In this document: positions 24,051 to 36,493 of the stretch, piece by piece | How positions within the stretch are numbered: position 1 is the stretch's first letter | How the letters are laid out: every line of letters begins with the position of its first letter | Assembly (NCBI RefSeq): GCF_029873635.1 | Contig: NC_080428.1 | Location: 69,187,601-69,251,600 of the forward strand | Direction: 5' to 3' | DNA: 64,000 nt | Source of the DNA: Malania oleifera | Lineage: Eukaryota > Streptophyta > Magnoliopsida > Santalales > Ximeniaceae | Translations under genes and position numbers: made by a program | The notes under the pieces: generated by a model | The model's input: only the letters and a program-made list of their open reading frames with translations | What the model was told of the DNA's origin: nothing | Databases searched by the model: none

Positions 24051-24691
24051 TGTTGAGAATTCCACTAGTGAGTTTGTCTCACATTGAAAAATTTGAGTGG
24101 ATGATGGGTACTTATATACATGGTTGGACTCAAGACCTAATAGGTTTAAACTTTTGGGTCAAATTGGTATTCACTCATGTGTATCAAACCCATCCATGGG
24201 CTTCTACAGTCCTAACAAGTGGTATCAGAGCGACAGTTCATAACTCTGGGTTAGAGACACCGTAAAAAGTTGAGATATGGAATTAATTCTCCTGGCATGC
24301 TAATAGTTGGAGGACCAAGTGTGTGGCAAAGGCCAATAAGAATCATCTAGGCTGCGGATGGATCCGAATAGGGTCAAAGGGTGAGAGGTAGGATTGGTTC
24401 GAAAATACGTGAAATGCAATCCGACACACATAAGATGCCAGTGGTAAGGTCTACTTGAGCAACTGTTGGAGAATTGAGCTTACTCCTAGAAGGGAGATGA
24501 TTTCCGTTCAAGGAGGAGCAGTTGGAACTCACAAGTGAGAAAGAGATTGTTGAGAATTTCACTTGTGAGCTTGTCCCACATTGGAAAATTTGAGTGGATG
24601 ATAGGTGGTTATATACATGGTTGGACTCAAGACCCAATAGACTTAAGATTTTGGATTAAGTTGGTATCCATGGGCTCCTCCGGTCCTAGCA
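24051..24691 (+). mobile_element. TRIM (miniature LTR element) with target duplication
   Basis: 5' LTR 24051-24217 (167 bp, TGTTGAG to CTAACA), primer site TGGTATCAGAGC at 24220-24231, a non-coding internal region, and 3' LTR 24548-24691 (144 bp). It is flanked by a perfect GACAT duplication (24046-24050 and 24692-24696). The LTRs contain TTATATACATGG, a possible TATA region. It has no coding capacity and must have used enzymes from another element. Confidence 0.95.
24220..24231 (+). promoter_or_regulatory. TRIM primer binding site
   Basis: TGGTATCAGAGC, a perfect tRNA-Met complement, two bases after the LTR end. Confidence 0.95.
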
Positions 24692-24736
24692 GACATCTTG
24701 GCCCTATGCGTTGCAATTCTAAACCATCTTCTGCAT

Positions 24737-24889
24737 TGTTTCTATCTCAGTTGGTAATACATGGGTGACCACCAACTTGACCCAAAAGTTTAAACCTATT
24801 GGGTTTTGGGCTACACCATGTATATAAGCACCTATTAAATGCTCACTTTTTTCAATGTGGGACAAACGTCACAAGTGGAATTCTCCACA
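24737..24889 (-). mobile_element. Solo LTR of the same TRIM family
   Basis: The minus strand starts TGTGGAGAATTCCACTTGTG and contains TTATATACATGG and AGGTTTAAACTTTTGGGTCA, as in the 5' LTR at 24051. It ends near TGTTTC (plus strand, 24737). No clear target duplication. Confidence 0.8.
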
Positions 24890-26811
24890 ATTTTCAATTT
24901 ATCTCACAAATCAAATAAGAGTTAAAGTTAAATTGAGATTGGGAAAAAAAATAATTAAACAAATAGAAAGGGTAAATTAGATAATAGAAAACTAAATTAA
25001 AGGATATTGCATAGCAAATTGCATATGACTAGGGAAAGATTGGGGGAATATATGGTGCCTCAGTTCTTGCCATTAAATTGGGGTACACTATTTTTCAATT
25101 TATAGAAGAGATGTTTCATGAATGACACAAACGATGTGAAAAGGGGACATTATAATAGACTCAAATTTGGCACAAAAGGGAGTGAAGAGAAAAGAAAGAA
25201 ATTTAAAAAAAAAAAAGAAATGTTGATAGAAGAAACAAGAGAGGAGAAAGTAGGCAAGGAAACATCAATTAGCAAGCTGATATATTATCATACAAAACCA
25301 ATAAGACTTCAATACTAGTTAGCAGCAGTTACATAGTCAACCTCCCTAGCTAGAGTCTCAGATTCACCTCATATTGGGGATCTCCTTTTCTAATCTTAAA
25401 GTCACCCCAAATCTTATTAATTGCACAAGTCATAGAAAGCTTAATTTAGGTATAACATCGTATTTAACATGATTTTGCAATGCAAATGTGTTTTAACTAA
25501 ATAGATAATTTTTTATACATATAATGAATCCATGTTAGATTTCATGTTTACACCCGATGTATCTAATATTTTCTCAAACGCGAGAGACTAGAACTTATTT
25601 TACTTAATTAATTCCTCTATGATTTATATACTAACTTAAGTGTTGGAAAGTCGTTGCCTAACCTTCCTCTAGTGGATTTTAGACTAAGGTCATACGAGTT
25701 TATATTTTGATCACGTGACTTGTCAGCTTTGATATTTGGACTCGTCAACGTTATACTAAGAGCTTACATATTTTTTCTATACTATTTTCTCTACTGGTAA
25801 AAGCATAAAAAGATAGATCACTCTTTACTTGGTTTTACTTACTAACAACATCCTCACATGAAGTGAGATATGGACCTTTTAATTTCACTCGAGAAGAAAA
25901 TTTTATTTGGAAAACTAAAATATTGTCAAGTTTATTATACGAAGATAGAAAATTAAATTATTCAATATCGTTGAATATTATGCTAGCTATTTTTTTTTTT
26001 TTAGTAGCTTTGGCTTTTGTGGGCTTGATCTTCAAAGAGATAGATCATGCACAACAAAAATTGGGGCGAATATCGGGCTAAAAACACATGAATGTGTACT
26101 TTTTAGTATTTGTAAGGTCATCTTAATTATGTACTCTCGTAATTGAAAATTACGAGAGAACACATGACAAATACTTTTATATAATTTCAAACATTTTTTC
26201 ATACATGTTCCTTCAATTAATGATGCATTTGATTGCGCAATTAAATTGAAACCAAAATCTCATTTCTTTCTTGTTCAATTCATTTTTTCCCTCCTCTCTT
26301 TTTCTCTCTTTCTATATATACACACACACACCACATTGTTCATTCAAAAGCAAGCTTATAACTTGTTGCTAGTACCAAAATGAGGTGATTTGTGGATATA
26401 GTTTCACCAATGCATCCAAGGATCCCCCACCATATCCAATCTTTGAATATTTCATTACTTCACCCAATGTTCCTAGATAGGTATATTTTGCAAATACATA
26501 TTTTATATATATAGCCTTTACTCCCCACACAACCCAATCTTTGAATATTTCATTTATCTACCCAATGCACCTAGGGATGCTTTTCCAAAATTATTTTTCA
26601 CATATAATCTTTCAAACTAAGACTTTCTCAATTGTTGTTCCCTACTTCAAGCTTACTTTTCATTTTTCCCATGCTTTGATACTTGAACCTCATTCTTGAA
26701 ATCCTACTTCTTTACCTATACTTGGACCCAAATAAGAACAACAACTAATATATATATATATAATAGAAAAGTCGGTTTGATCATAAATATTTGACCGATA
26801 TGAATGTAAGA
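24890..26811. other. AT-rich intergenic DNA, no gene seen
   Basis: Short open frames without domains. An imperfect palindrome occurs near 26136-26156 (TCTCGTAATTGAAAATTACGAGA), consistent with a small hairpin or MITE core. Confidence 0.6.
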
Positions 26812-27260
26812 TGTTTGCACCAAATGAGTTTATGGGTGGACTTGATACACATGAGTGAGAATCGACTTGACCTAAAAGTTTAATTCTATTAGGTCTTGGA
26901 CCCAACCATATATATAAGCACCCATCATCCTCTCAATTTTTTCAATGTGAGACAAACTCAAAAATGAAATTTTCAACAATTTCTCCCTCACTTGTGAGTT
27001 TCAATTGCTTTCGCTTGAAGGGAATTTGTCTACCTAAAAGGAGTAAACTCAGTTCTCCAACAGTTGCTCAAGTGGGCCTTATCATCGCACCTTACGTGCC
27101 TCGGATTACATTCCACGTACCTTCAAACCAATCATACCTTCTACGTCTTGACCATATTCAGATTCATCTTCCAAGCCTAAATGATCCTTATTAGTCTCGG
27201 TCACACACTTGGTCCTCCAACTGTTAGCACGCCGAGAGAATTAGTTTCAAGCCTCAACTA

Positions 27261-27309
<49 letters not shown>

Positions 27310-27525
27310 TTTACAATGTCGCTCACCTAGGATTATGAATCTTCAGCTCTGATACCACTTGTTAACATCGGAGGAGTCTATAGATCACTTGATACATATG
27401 GGTAAGCACCAACTTGACCCAAAAGCTTAAACTTATTGGGTAATGGGTCAAATCATGTATATAAGCTCCCATAATCCACTTAATTTTTTCAATATGAGAC
27501 AAATTTACAAATGGAATTCTCAACA
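26812..27525 (-). mobile_element. Second TRIM copy, opposite orientation
   Basis: 5' LTR 27360-27525 and 3' LTR 26812-26978 (about 166 bp each), with primer site TGGTATCAGAGC on the minus strand at 27346-27357. The internal region shares GGTCCTCCAACTGTTAGCA-type sequence with the first TRIM and has acquired an (ATT)n run at about 27263-27309. Flanks (G)TAAG and CTAAG suggest a decayed duplication. Confidence 0.92.
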
Positions 27526-29697
27526 CTAAGGCATCTAATATATGCACATAGTAATGCCCATCACGCATAGGTGCACATTTAGATACAAGTTTGTTCGTAG
27601 GAGAGATTAAAAAAACATTTTGACATTATGAGGTCGAACTATAATATTGACCTTATGAGTTCGAATTTTGGAGATTATGACTTTCCATTTGAAATAATAT
27701 CTTGGTATTTAAGTAGAAAAAAGTAGATAGGTTGCGTTCATTATTTCAATAGATTAGTCAAGTGTCTAAAGAGTCTCAGACACAATCGTTTCAGGATTAT
27801 TAGTTCTTTTACCATAGTGTTGATTATTAAGATTATGGTTAAAGTCTTGCCAATCCAAACACTAGTTAGGCTCTCCCTCCCCAGTGAGTCCAATCAATTC
27901 ATGCAGCAGTATATATAGGATATATATATATATACTAATTACCCTAAGTTCTATATTGTCCCAACTGACCAAAATGAAACACACCCACATGGCCCAATAC
28001 CCAAACCCATTTGCCCTTGCCTCTCTCTCTCTCTCTCTCTCTCGGGTTATTTTTTAATTTTAATCCATCTCTCACGTTGGTTCTATTTAATTTGGTGCGT
28101 GGGCTGTTGGGTCTATTTAGGGCATTGACTGGAAATGTGGGAGACAACCAAGCCGACAACCACACATGAGAATGAAACAAATATCCTCAGTACTTTTTTA
28201 GTCTTTTCCACGGTTAAATTCCCAAAAAAATCAATCCCCTAAGTTAGCCTTTTTTACTTCATGCACAGCCCTAACAAAATAAAATTGAATCTCAATGAAA
28301 AAATTCTAACAATCACTTAAAAGTAGTGAAATTTAACCTATACTATTCAATTAAAACCAAGAAGGGTCTTTCTGTCGACGACCGCGAAGGCAGCCGTCGT
28401 CTTAGGGTGGCCGGAGATTGAGGATGCCTTCCACGGTTGGGATCTAAGCGACCATGGCTAATTACCTTAACTCGCTATAAGCCTATCTCTGCACATACAT
28501 AGTACTTTAATATCATAAGAAATCGATTTAGTAAATATTGTAGTGCTTGGTAGGTTCATTGATATAAGCACAAGAAAATTTACAAACTTAATGAATTGTT
28601 AATCCCCTTGATTAGGGAATGTGTATGGCTGATTTTTCGCGCTTCATTTTTTTTTTAATTTAACTTTTGGGTGACAGAGGATAATGTATATGCGTAAAAG
28701 AGGAACATGCAACATGAAGAATCAAGCAATTTTTCTAATCAATTAGAAGTGCATCATGATGAATCTAAGAATTTTAGGCCTTTCATTTTGGTGATTATTT
28801 TCAGATCAAAAGCAATTAATTAATTTAATTGTTTATGGAATTCTATGCGCATGCTGCATTTTTTATAGTTTGCATTGGGGTTTGATCAATGGATTGATTT
28901 CTCAACTGCAAAAATTCCTTGAACAATGCTTTGTCTGGATTCTTATCTATCTTCAAGGTGCCTTTGGACATGAACATTAAGTTAGCTACGAAATTCTTTT
29001 CTTCATGCAAATTTTTATACCAATAATTAATTATGATTTTATTTGTTCGAGTAATTTTGAGAATTCTGAAATCTTAATAGTTAGTTCAAAAATAATGGAT
29101 GCATATGTTTTAATTTGTTTGTCCTAAAAAACGTAATCACGTAGTGGGTATTTTGAGGCTTATTCAAAAACACATTGTGCCCAAAAAATATTTCTACTTA
29201 TTTAGTCATACAATTTTCGCCATGATAAAGAGGACGCCCTAATTGTACTGTATGTACAAATAGGATTTTTTAAATATACGATTTTTTGAACTACCTGACT
29301 AATTAGTAAAATGTTTCTTAGAGCCGTATGACATTTTTATGTTGCCAGTAGAAAAAAAAAAAAAAAAAAAAGAATGAAATAAAATCTGTGATGAGTACTT
29401 TACATCCAATTTGTGGATATGTATTGGGTTTGTTAGGGCATGTGTAAGGCAGCATGCTGCCATACATTGACAAAATTAGCACCATTATATATATAAAATA
29501 AAATAATGGAGGCAAAAGGGCAGTATTACTTTTTTAAAATTATTTTTTAATATTTTTTTTAAAAAAAATTGTGAATATTATAAGAAATTTAGGATCATTG
29601 TTGTTTAGATTTGAATAGTTAGGGTATAGGTTTGTACGTGGAAGGACATGCGACCTTCAAAGCTGCAGTTTCAAGCCTGCTTGTGCTCCATGCTTTC

Positions 29698-29739
<42 letters not shown>

Positions 29740-30009
29740 TTAAATGCTGCTTGTGCTCCTTGCTTTGGAAGAGAGAGAAAGAGAGAGAAGAAAAGCTGCT
29801 TAAGCATTTCCACGACTGGAGATGAATCAAATGTGAATTGGTAAGAGAAATTTTGATTTATAAATGAACCAATTAGGTTTGGAGGGTAAACGACGAATTA
29901 GTAAACAAATAAAAAGAGGCATCCTGAAATTAAAAATACCAATGTATGATCTGGCAAGTCTATCAAAACAAAATGCTTGTAGAACCAAATAATTGTCAAG
30001 CCAATTAAT

Positions 30010-30059
<50 letters not shown>

Positions 30060-31356
30060 ACTTGGCTTGCAATTGTTAGTGCATTGATATTAGAACTTAA
30101 GGTCTAGTTCTAGTTCGAAAAGGATTCAAGGGGACGATTCCTTCATACAAGATTTGCAGTTCTTAAATTTTGTGACATTTAAATTTAGGTACCTGAGATA
30201 TTTATGTGTTTTGGTATGAGAAATAATCAGGAGCTTAATTAGGGGCCTTTAATATTTTGTTTAATTTTTATTTTTATTTAAAATTAATTGTTCTAGGTAT
30301 ATCAAATAATTTTAGTTGCACTGCATGTGCACTCTATCAACCAAACACGTGAATTCCATGAACAGTTAAATTAAATTCCAGGGGTTGGAGAGAAAGAACG
30401 AGTTTATAATCTATATATATACATATAGGGGCATAGATTTTATTGTGTGTAGGGGTACTGAGTATTGACACAGTAGCTAGTAGCTATAAATAATGTTAAC
30501 ATTATCATATTAAAAAAAAAAAAATTAAGGACCTCAATAGGCAAGCACCTCAATGGCCTTAATAAAGAGCTGGCCCTGGAAGTAATAACATAATTCTTAC
30601 ATCATTATAATTAATCTAGATACTAATATGAACGTTTTTTAATGGTTAAATTACAAATTACATGTAAAGGGATGAGCTCAAGTAGTGTTTGAGAGCATAA
30701 GTTATAGGATCTGAATTTAAATTTTATGAATTTGAAAGAAATTCTATTAAAATAATTGTTTACATTTTATCTATGTCTACACATATTTAAGTTTAAGGTT
30801 CGAATTTCATTCTCCCGAACACAAAATTAAAATATTTCTCTACCTAGTTTAGTCTTTGCTAAGTGAATGAATGATTTGGCAAGAAACTGTACAACTTATA
30901 AAAATCAAAGAGGGTTCGAGAATTGATTCATTTGCCTAAATTTTATTTAAATTATAAAATAACACACAATATTGGTTTTTAATATCTCAAACATGCACTC
31001 ACACGCAAAAGTCCATTCAGCTTGAAAATAGAAAAATTAATTCATTTGAAAAATTTTAAATTCTTAATAGATTGTTAGGTGAGGTTAAAGAATTATTTTT
31101 AAATTTTATTATTTAACAGAAAAGATGGAAGAAAAAGGAATTTAAGACTTAAAAGTTACAATTAAAAAAATATATTTATAAGTAACTATTGATCCCTTTT
31201 GAGATTGGCATTTCAGCAAATAAAACATTAACCTAGGTAGACTATGTATGCAAAACTTCAATGATCTAACAGCTAATTAGCTAGCTACCTAAATATATAC
31301 CATGTTCTATAAATGGGGGAGTAATCAAATATATATTTTTATTAATTTTTAATTAC

Positions 31357-31395
<39 letters not shown>

Positions 31396-31806
31396 ATGCG
31401 CGCGTGTGTGTGTGTCTGACAATATATGCATTTTTCATTTTTTTTTTTTACTTTTTTCGATTTCATGTGAAGGTACATTTAAACAACAATTTCTCTTACT
31501 TCCAAGAACGTTCTAGTACTGTAATTTTTTTTTTTTTTTTTGTAGCCGAGACTACTTGATTTATTACATGATAATGTGTGACGTGACATAATTTTAATAA
31601 TATAAAGCGTTTATAGGGTTTGATGCATAATTTCAAAGGAGTAAATTAATTAATTTAGTCACTAGTTCACTGTAGGACCAAATTAATCAATGGTAACTTA
31701 GAAAAAAAATCTTACTCGAAAAAAAGTTAAGGATAAAACAATAAATATGACAACTTATAGATTGTCCATTGTAATTTGCAATAAAAGTGTAGTAGATGGC
31801 TTCATT

Positions 31807-31846
<40 letters not shown>

Positions 31847-32032
31847 GGCAAAAAAAGTTAGTACCTCGGCTTGAAAAAAAGAGCCAAATGGTCACTTAGG
31901 TGCTAAATTTGGGATTGCGAAAACCCCTTCTACATTACTATAATTGAATTAAACATTGAATTTAGAGTTCATTTTCACATCTCCCAATTGGAAGGCTAGA
32001 ATTCGAATCCCAATATTTGAATCGGACATGGT
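27526..32032. other. Gene-free AT-rich DNA with microsatellites
   Basis: No coding region supported. Microsatellites: (CT)n at 28020-28042, A-run at 29352-29371, (ATT)n at about 29699-29740, (GA)n at 30013-30056, (TA)n then (TG)n at 31359-31414, (AAT)n at 31807-31845. A short GC-rich patch at 28370-28460 (CGTCGTCTTAGGGTGGCCGG) stands out but has no recognisable product. Confidence 0.65.
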
Positions 32033-32037
32033 GTCGG

Positions 32038-32400
32038 TGTTGTTTTTTGTCCTACATTGGTAGAATAATTACATTGATAGAAAAAGTTGTTTTGAATTTT
32101 TTCTTTGTTTGTCCTATATTGGTGAGAAGTGCTTTTTGGAATTGAGGTTGAAGCTATATAAAGAGTTCAACTTTCCATTTGTAAAACATACCTCAAAGTT
32201 CTACTTTGTTAAGAAGTAGTTGATTGATCGTTAGCACCTAAGGACGTAGGTAATTATGTACCGAACCTCGTTAAATTCTTGTCTTGTTCTTTTTTACTGT
32301 CTTTTATTATTAGTTTCTACATTTGCTTTAATTCTTTATACTTTCAATAACATTAGTTGTAGTATTGGTGTTTGGCACAAGTGGGGTGCCAGTTACAACA
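32038..32400 (+). repeat. 5' LTR of Copia
   Basis: TGTTGTTTTTTGTCC to GTTACAACA, with TATA box TATATAAAG at 32155 and the TSS expected shortly downstream. Confidence 0.93.
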
Positions 32401-32402
32401 AT

Positions 32403-32416
32403 TGGTATTAGAGTTA
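32403..32416 (+). promoter_or_regulatory. Copia primer binding site
   Basis: TGGTATTAGAGTTA, a mutated tRNA-Met complement, directly after the 5' LTR. Confidence 0.85.
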
Positions 32417-32724
32417 GGTTGAATAGTGTCAATACGAAGGTGTTCATTATCCACGTTTGATGCCTAAAAAAACATTATCTAAGCGAGTGCTCAAAGACCA
32501 TGTGGTTCAGTCGCTCCCTAGAGGTCGGCCTAGTCAAAGTGAAATTTCATAAGATAAAACAGAGTAGACACAGTTAGTACGTACTATTCATCCTTGGCCT
32601 TTTGCTTTGTTGGTTGCTATTGAATATATAGAAGATTGCAGAAACTAGTGCAACAGTAGAAGAAACTTTGTCCACACAAACTCCAACCCCTTCGGCTTCG
32701 ACATCATCATCAAAGACAATAGCT

Positions 32725-33550
32725 ATGGCTCGGTTTGAGGTAGAGAAATTTAATGGTACCAATAATTTTGGCATGTGGTAATGTGAGGTGAAGGACATCT
32801 TGTATCAGCAAGAGTTAGATATTGCTTTGGATGATAAACTAGTGGATATGGGTGACAGAAATTAGGAAAAGATCAATCGTCAGGCATGTGGTACGATTCA
32901 TCTGTGTCTCGCTAAAAAATAGAAATATTGTGTTATGAGGGAGACATCTGCAAAGAAATTGTGGAAGACATTGAAAGATACATTTGTGACCAAGAGTCTA
33001 GAAAATCGGCTCTATTTGAAAAAGAAATTGTTTTGCTTCCAGTATCAACCAGGTATTTCAATTAATGACCACATAAATGCTTTCAATAAAATTTTGGCCG
33101 ATTTGTTAAATTTGGATGAAAAGGTGAAAGATGAGGATAAAGCCAGTTATATTGTTACTCAACTCTCTCCTTAATGATTATGAACATCTAACCATCACTT
33201 TATTGTTTGGGAAAGATAAAGTTACTTTTGATGCTATTTGTACTACATTGATTAGTACTGAATGCAGAAAGAATGATCAGAGGGTCCATAAGGAAACAAC
33301 AGAAGCACTAACAATAAGGGGACGTTCTCAGAGTCGTAAGCCTAGAAGGAAGAGTAAATCTCATGGGAGGAGTAAATCTCATGTGAGACCTACAAAAGAT
33401 GAATGCGCCTTTTGTCGTGAGAAAGGGCATCGGAATAAAGATTGCCCTAAATTACAGCAGAAGAATAAGGGCAAAACACATTCTAATGTCAATATTGCCA
33501 GTGATGATGAAAGTGAGTCAGATTTTTCTCCTGTTGGAACATCTTCGTAA
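32725..33550 (+). pseudogene. Copia gag with zinc knuckle
   Basis: From ATG 32725 the frame reads F-E-V-E-K-F-N-G, then stops near 32779, 32863 and 32920, then opens again at 32935-33174 (L-W-K-T-L-K-D-T-F, L-Y-L-K-K-K-L-F). It shifts frame near 33170 and continues to 33550 with an Arg/Ser-rich stretch and C-A-F-C-R-E-K-G-H-R-N-K-D-C, a CX2CX4HX4C knuckle. Gag packages element RNA. Confidence 0.9.
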
Positions 33551-33985
33551 CATTATTTTGGTGAGTGGATTTTGAATTCTAGTTGTTCCTATCACATGTG
33601 TCCCAATAGGAAATGGTTTTCTAATTTTAAAGAATTAGATGGTGTGGTTATTTTTATAGGAAATGATAATACCTGTAAAACAACTGGAATAGGGTCAATA
33701 CAACTGAGATGTCAAGATGGAATGTCAAGATGGAACCATTAAAATCTTGACTGATGTTAGGTATGTTCCAAGCCTAAAAAAAAAAATCTAATTTCATTGG
33801 GTGCCTTGGAATCTAAAGGGTTCATTATCATTTTGAAAGATGGAACCTTAAAGATTAAATCAGGTGCGCTGGTGGTGATGAAAGGAATAAGGAAAAATAA
33901 CTTGTATTATTTACAAGGCAGTATAGTTATTGGCTCAACATCTGTTATTTCTGAGAAAAATGTAGGTTCAGATACAACCAGGTTA
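33551..33985 (+). pseudogene. Copia protease region
   Basis: W-I-L-N-S-S-C-S-Y-H-M-C near 33567 corresponds to the family motif W-x-L-D-S-G-x-S-x-H-M. Both the catalytic Asp (now Asn) and the Gly (now Ser) have changed. A short repeat (GATGGAATGTCAAGATGGAA) near 33716 also shifts the frame. The segment 33797-33988 continues toward the integrase. Confidence 0.85.
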
Positions 33986-34535
33986 TGACATATGCGATTA
34001 GCACATGCAAGAGAAAAATCTTTACAACAATTAGCTAAGCGAGGTTTGTTGAAGGGTGCAAAGGTGTGCAAATTTGAATTTTGTGAGCATTATATTCTGG
34101 AAAAATAGACTAGAGTGAAATTTGGCACTGCAATCCACCAAACTGAAGGTATTTTAGACTACATCCATACAAATGTATGTGGGCTCACAAAAGTAGCTTC
34201 ATTGGGTGGTATGCATTATTTTGTCACTTTTATTGATGATTTTTCTAGAAAAGTTGGGTGTATTCTATAAAAAATAAAAATGAAGTTTGTGATATTTTGC
34301 TTAAGTGGAAAAAATTAGTTGAAACTCAAACTGGCTGAAAGATTAAACGACTTAGATCAGATAATGGTGGTGAATACAAGAATGACCCGTTTATGAAGGT
34401 ATGTCAGGATGAAGGTATTGCTCGACACTTCACAATTCGAGATACACCACAGCAGAATGGGGTGGCAGAGCGCATGAATCGGACTTTGCTAGAGAAAGTT
34501 CGATGTATGCTGTCTAATGCCGTGTTAGACAAAAG
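33986..34535 (+). pseudogene. Copia pre-integrase and integrase core, N-terminal part
   Basis: M-R-L-A-H-A-R-E-K-S-L begins the GAG-preintegrase domain. The core shows D-Y-I-H-T-N (family H-T/S-D, so the first catalytic Asp is lost), D-D-F-S-R-K, L-R-S-D-N-G-G-E-Y-K (second Asp present) and N-G-V-A-E-R-M-N-R (Glu present), in more than one frame. The gene is cut after V-L-D-K by the solo LTR at 34536. Confidence 0.9.
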
Positions 34536-35076
34536 TGTTGGAATTGGTGTATTCCCAAGAGGGGGGTAAATTGGCTATTTAAAATTTCTCCCTAGGTTTG
34601 ACCAGACATTTCAGTATTACACAACGTAGGGTCTATCTAAGCACATACCAATACCCCAACAGAATAATACTAAGCATATATACATAAAATAGATGTAGCA
34701 AACTCAGTATTTTCAAATCATTCACAGTATTTAAAGCATGCACAACATTTATATAACTATTCTGATATAAACATACATGTGCATACATTAAATTGTAGAA
34801 ATATAAAGAGTATAGGGAAAGAGAGAGCTGACACAGGATATGTTATCGGGGTTTGGCCAACTGTGCCTACATCCCCACCTCTAGCTCCCAAGTCCGAGGA
34901 TTCCACTAATGCTGACTTAACGGGTGGAGCGGCACCGGTTACAACCAGGTCAATTACCGAGCTGACCTTAACCTACACTTTACCAGAATGGTACACCTAA
35001 CTTTCCTAACCAGGTCTAAGTCAATCTGGGACTATTTACAAGCCTTGTCTCCATTTTCCGATCATACGTCGGGAAT

Positions 35077-35121
<45 letters not shown>

Positions 35122-35534
35122 ATTTACGTACAAACGATTATTTCTTACAAAAGCAGATATGTACCACTATGAAGCTCAAATATACTCACACATGATATGA
35201 AAATATAAGCTCAAATGAGTATATGATTTTCTCAAAATACCTTATGCAATATTTGAGTTAGATGTATATAATACAGCACTTCGATGATTCAAACCCTAAT
35301 AAAAATGATTTTCTCCCAAAAATATTTTTCAAATAAAGTACATGAGAACCTAGGGTTTTGGCTCAAAAATGTTTTTGCAAGCACAAGCACATGAGCCTTT
35401 GAATCTTGCAATGGATGTGCAAGATTGTAACGACCCGTAAAATTTTAACTATTTAAAATTATAAGAAGGATAATAAGGAAAAAAGGGAAATAGAAGAAAA
35501 GGGAAAAGAAATTGGAAAAGGAAATAAGAAAGCG

Positions 35535-35750
35535 CTCATCGACGGGCTAGATTTTCCTGTCGACGAGCAGTCTTCAAAGCCTCGTCGTCGAGTATGCATG
35601 TCTCGTCAACGAGGGTTTACCGAGAAAGGGTTTTGAATACCTAAATTTCATCGATGAGCTCCTAGTCTCGTCCACGAGTGGTGTTCTCGGGCTCGTCGAC
35701 GAGTCTAGACATCTTGTTGATGAGGCCACATGACAAGTTGCTTATAAATA
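35535..35750 (+). promoter_or_regulatory. Palindrome cluster and TATA box of the Gypsy LTR
   Basis: Eight variants of CTCGTCGACGAG, e.g. CCTGTCGACGAG at 35556, the perfect copy at 35692-35703, and degenerate ones such as CTCGTCAACGAG, CTCGTCCACGAG and TTCATCGATGAG. They end about 20-40 bases before TATAAATA at 35743. The placement suggests transcription factor sites; no factor is known to me. Confidence 0.6.
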
Positions 35751-36229
35751 GGGAGAAATCAGATTTTTAGTGAGAATTTTATTTCTCCTTCACTTTCTCT
35801 CTCTAAGCCACGACTCCTCTACCTTCTCTCTTCGATTCCGAGCCGGATTTAGCTCGGTCCGACGATCAGAAACTATCATGAGACTCCTGAGAAGATTCTC
35901 TGCAATATAGGCGGAGCTAATTTTCAATTTGAGAAGTTTGGGAAACATCCCAAAACCAGGGTAAGTGAAATAATTTAAGGATTTATCATTATTTTGAGGT
36001 ATTTGGAGCCTAGGATGTATTATATGGGTATTTTTCTGAGATTTGAGGAATTTGGAATTTTTGGAATACAAGGTCTTGTTTTGTTTGGATTTTGAGTAGG
36101 AATCTCGAGGAGCAGGTAAGAGGAAATATTTTATAATAGCTTTTTAATATTTTTAAACAACTAATTTCGGGTATAATTTCTACATATTCTGGTATAATTT
36201 TCTAAAACATGCTGGTATTGAAAATACTG

Positions 36230-36269
<40 letters not shown>

Positions 36270-36493
36270 GTTGGGAAAAATCGTGTGGTTGAAACCATTC
36301 TTCTTAATTAAATGATTGTGAGCATTGTGGAATGATGAATCATTGAGATTGCGAGCAATGCTTGGTTGTGATTTTTGCCTGATTGAATATACTAGTTGAT
36401 TGCGGATATTGATGTTGTATATACTGTGTAGAACTGTGGATGTGTTGAATGATTAGTTGTTGTTGACTTGTGTTTTGGTTCATGTGAATTGTA

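Noticed and set aside
24216-24232. TGGTATCAGAGC words as possible tRNA gene pieces
   Set aside because: They follow LTR ends and act as primer sites; no tRNA cloverleaf surrounds them.
29619-29844. Open frames with poly-Ile runs on both strands
   Set aside because: Translation of an (ATT)n microsatellite.
32574-32798. Minus-strand open frame of 74 codons
   Set aside because: It overlaps the Copia gag start on the opposite strand; it is a shadow.
34536-35425. Considered as an independent SINE or Helitron
   Set aside because: It matches the end of the 2-kb LTR family, and the rest of that LTR is found at 41509-42431 on the far side of the Gypsy element.
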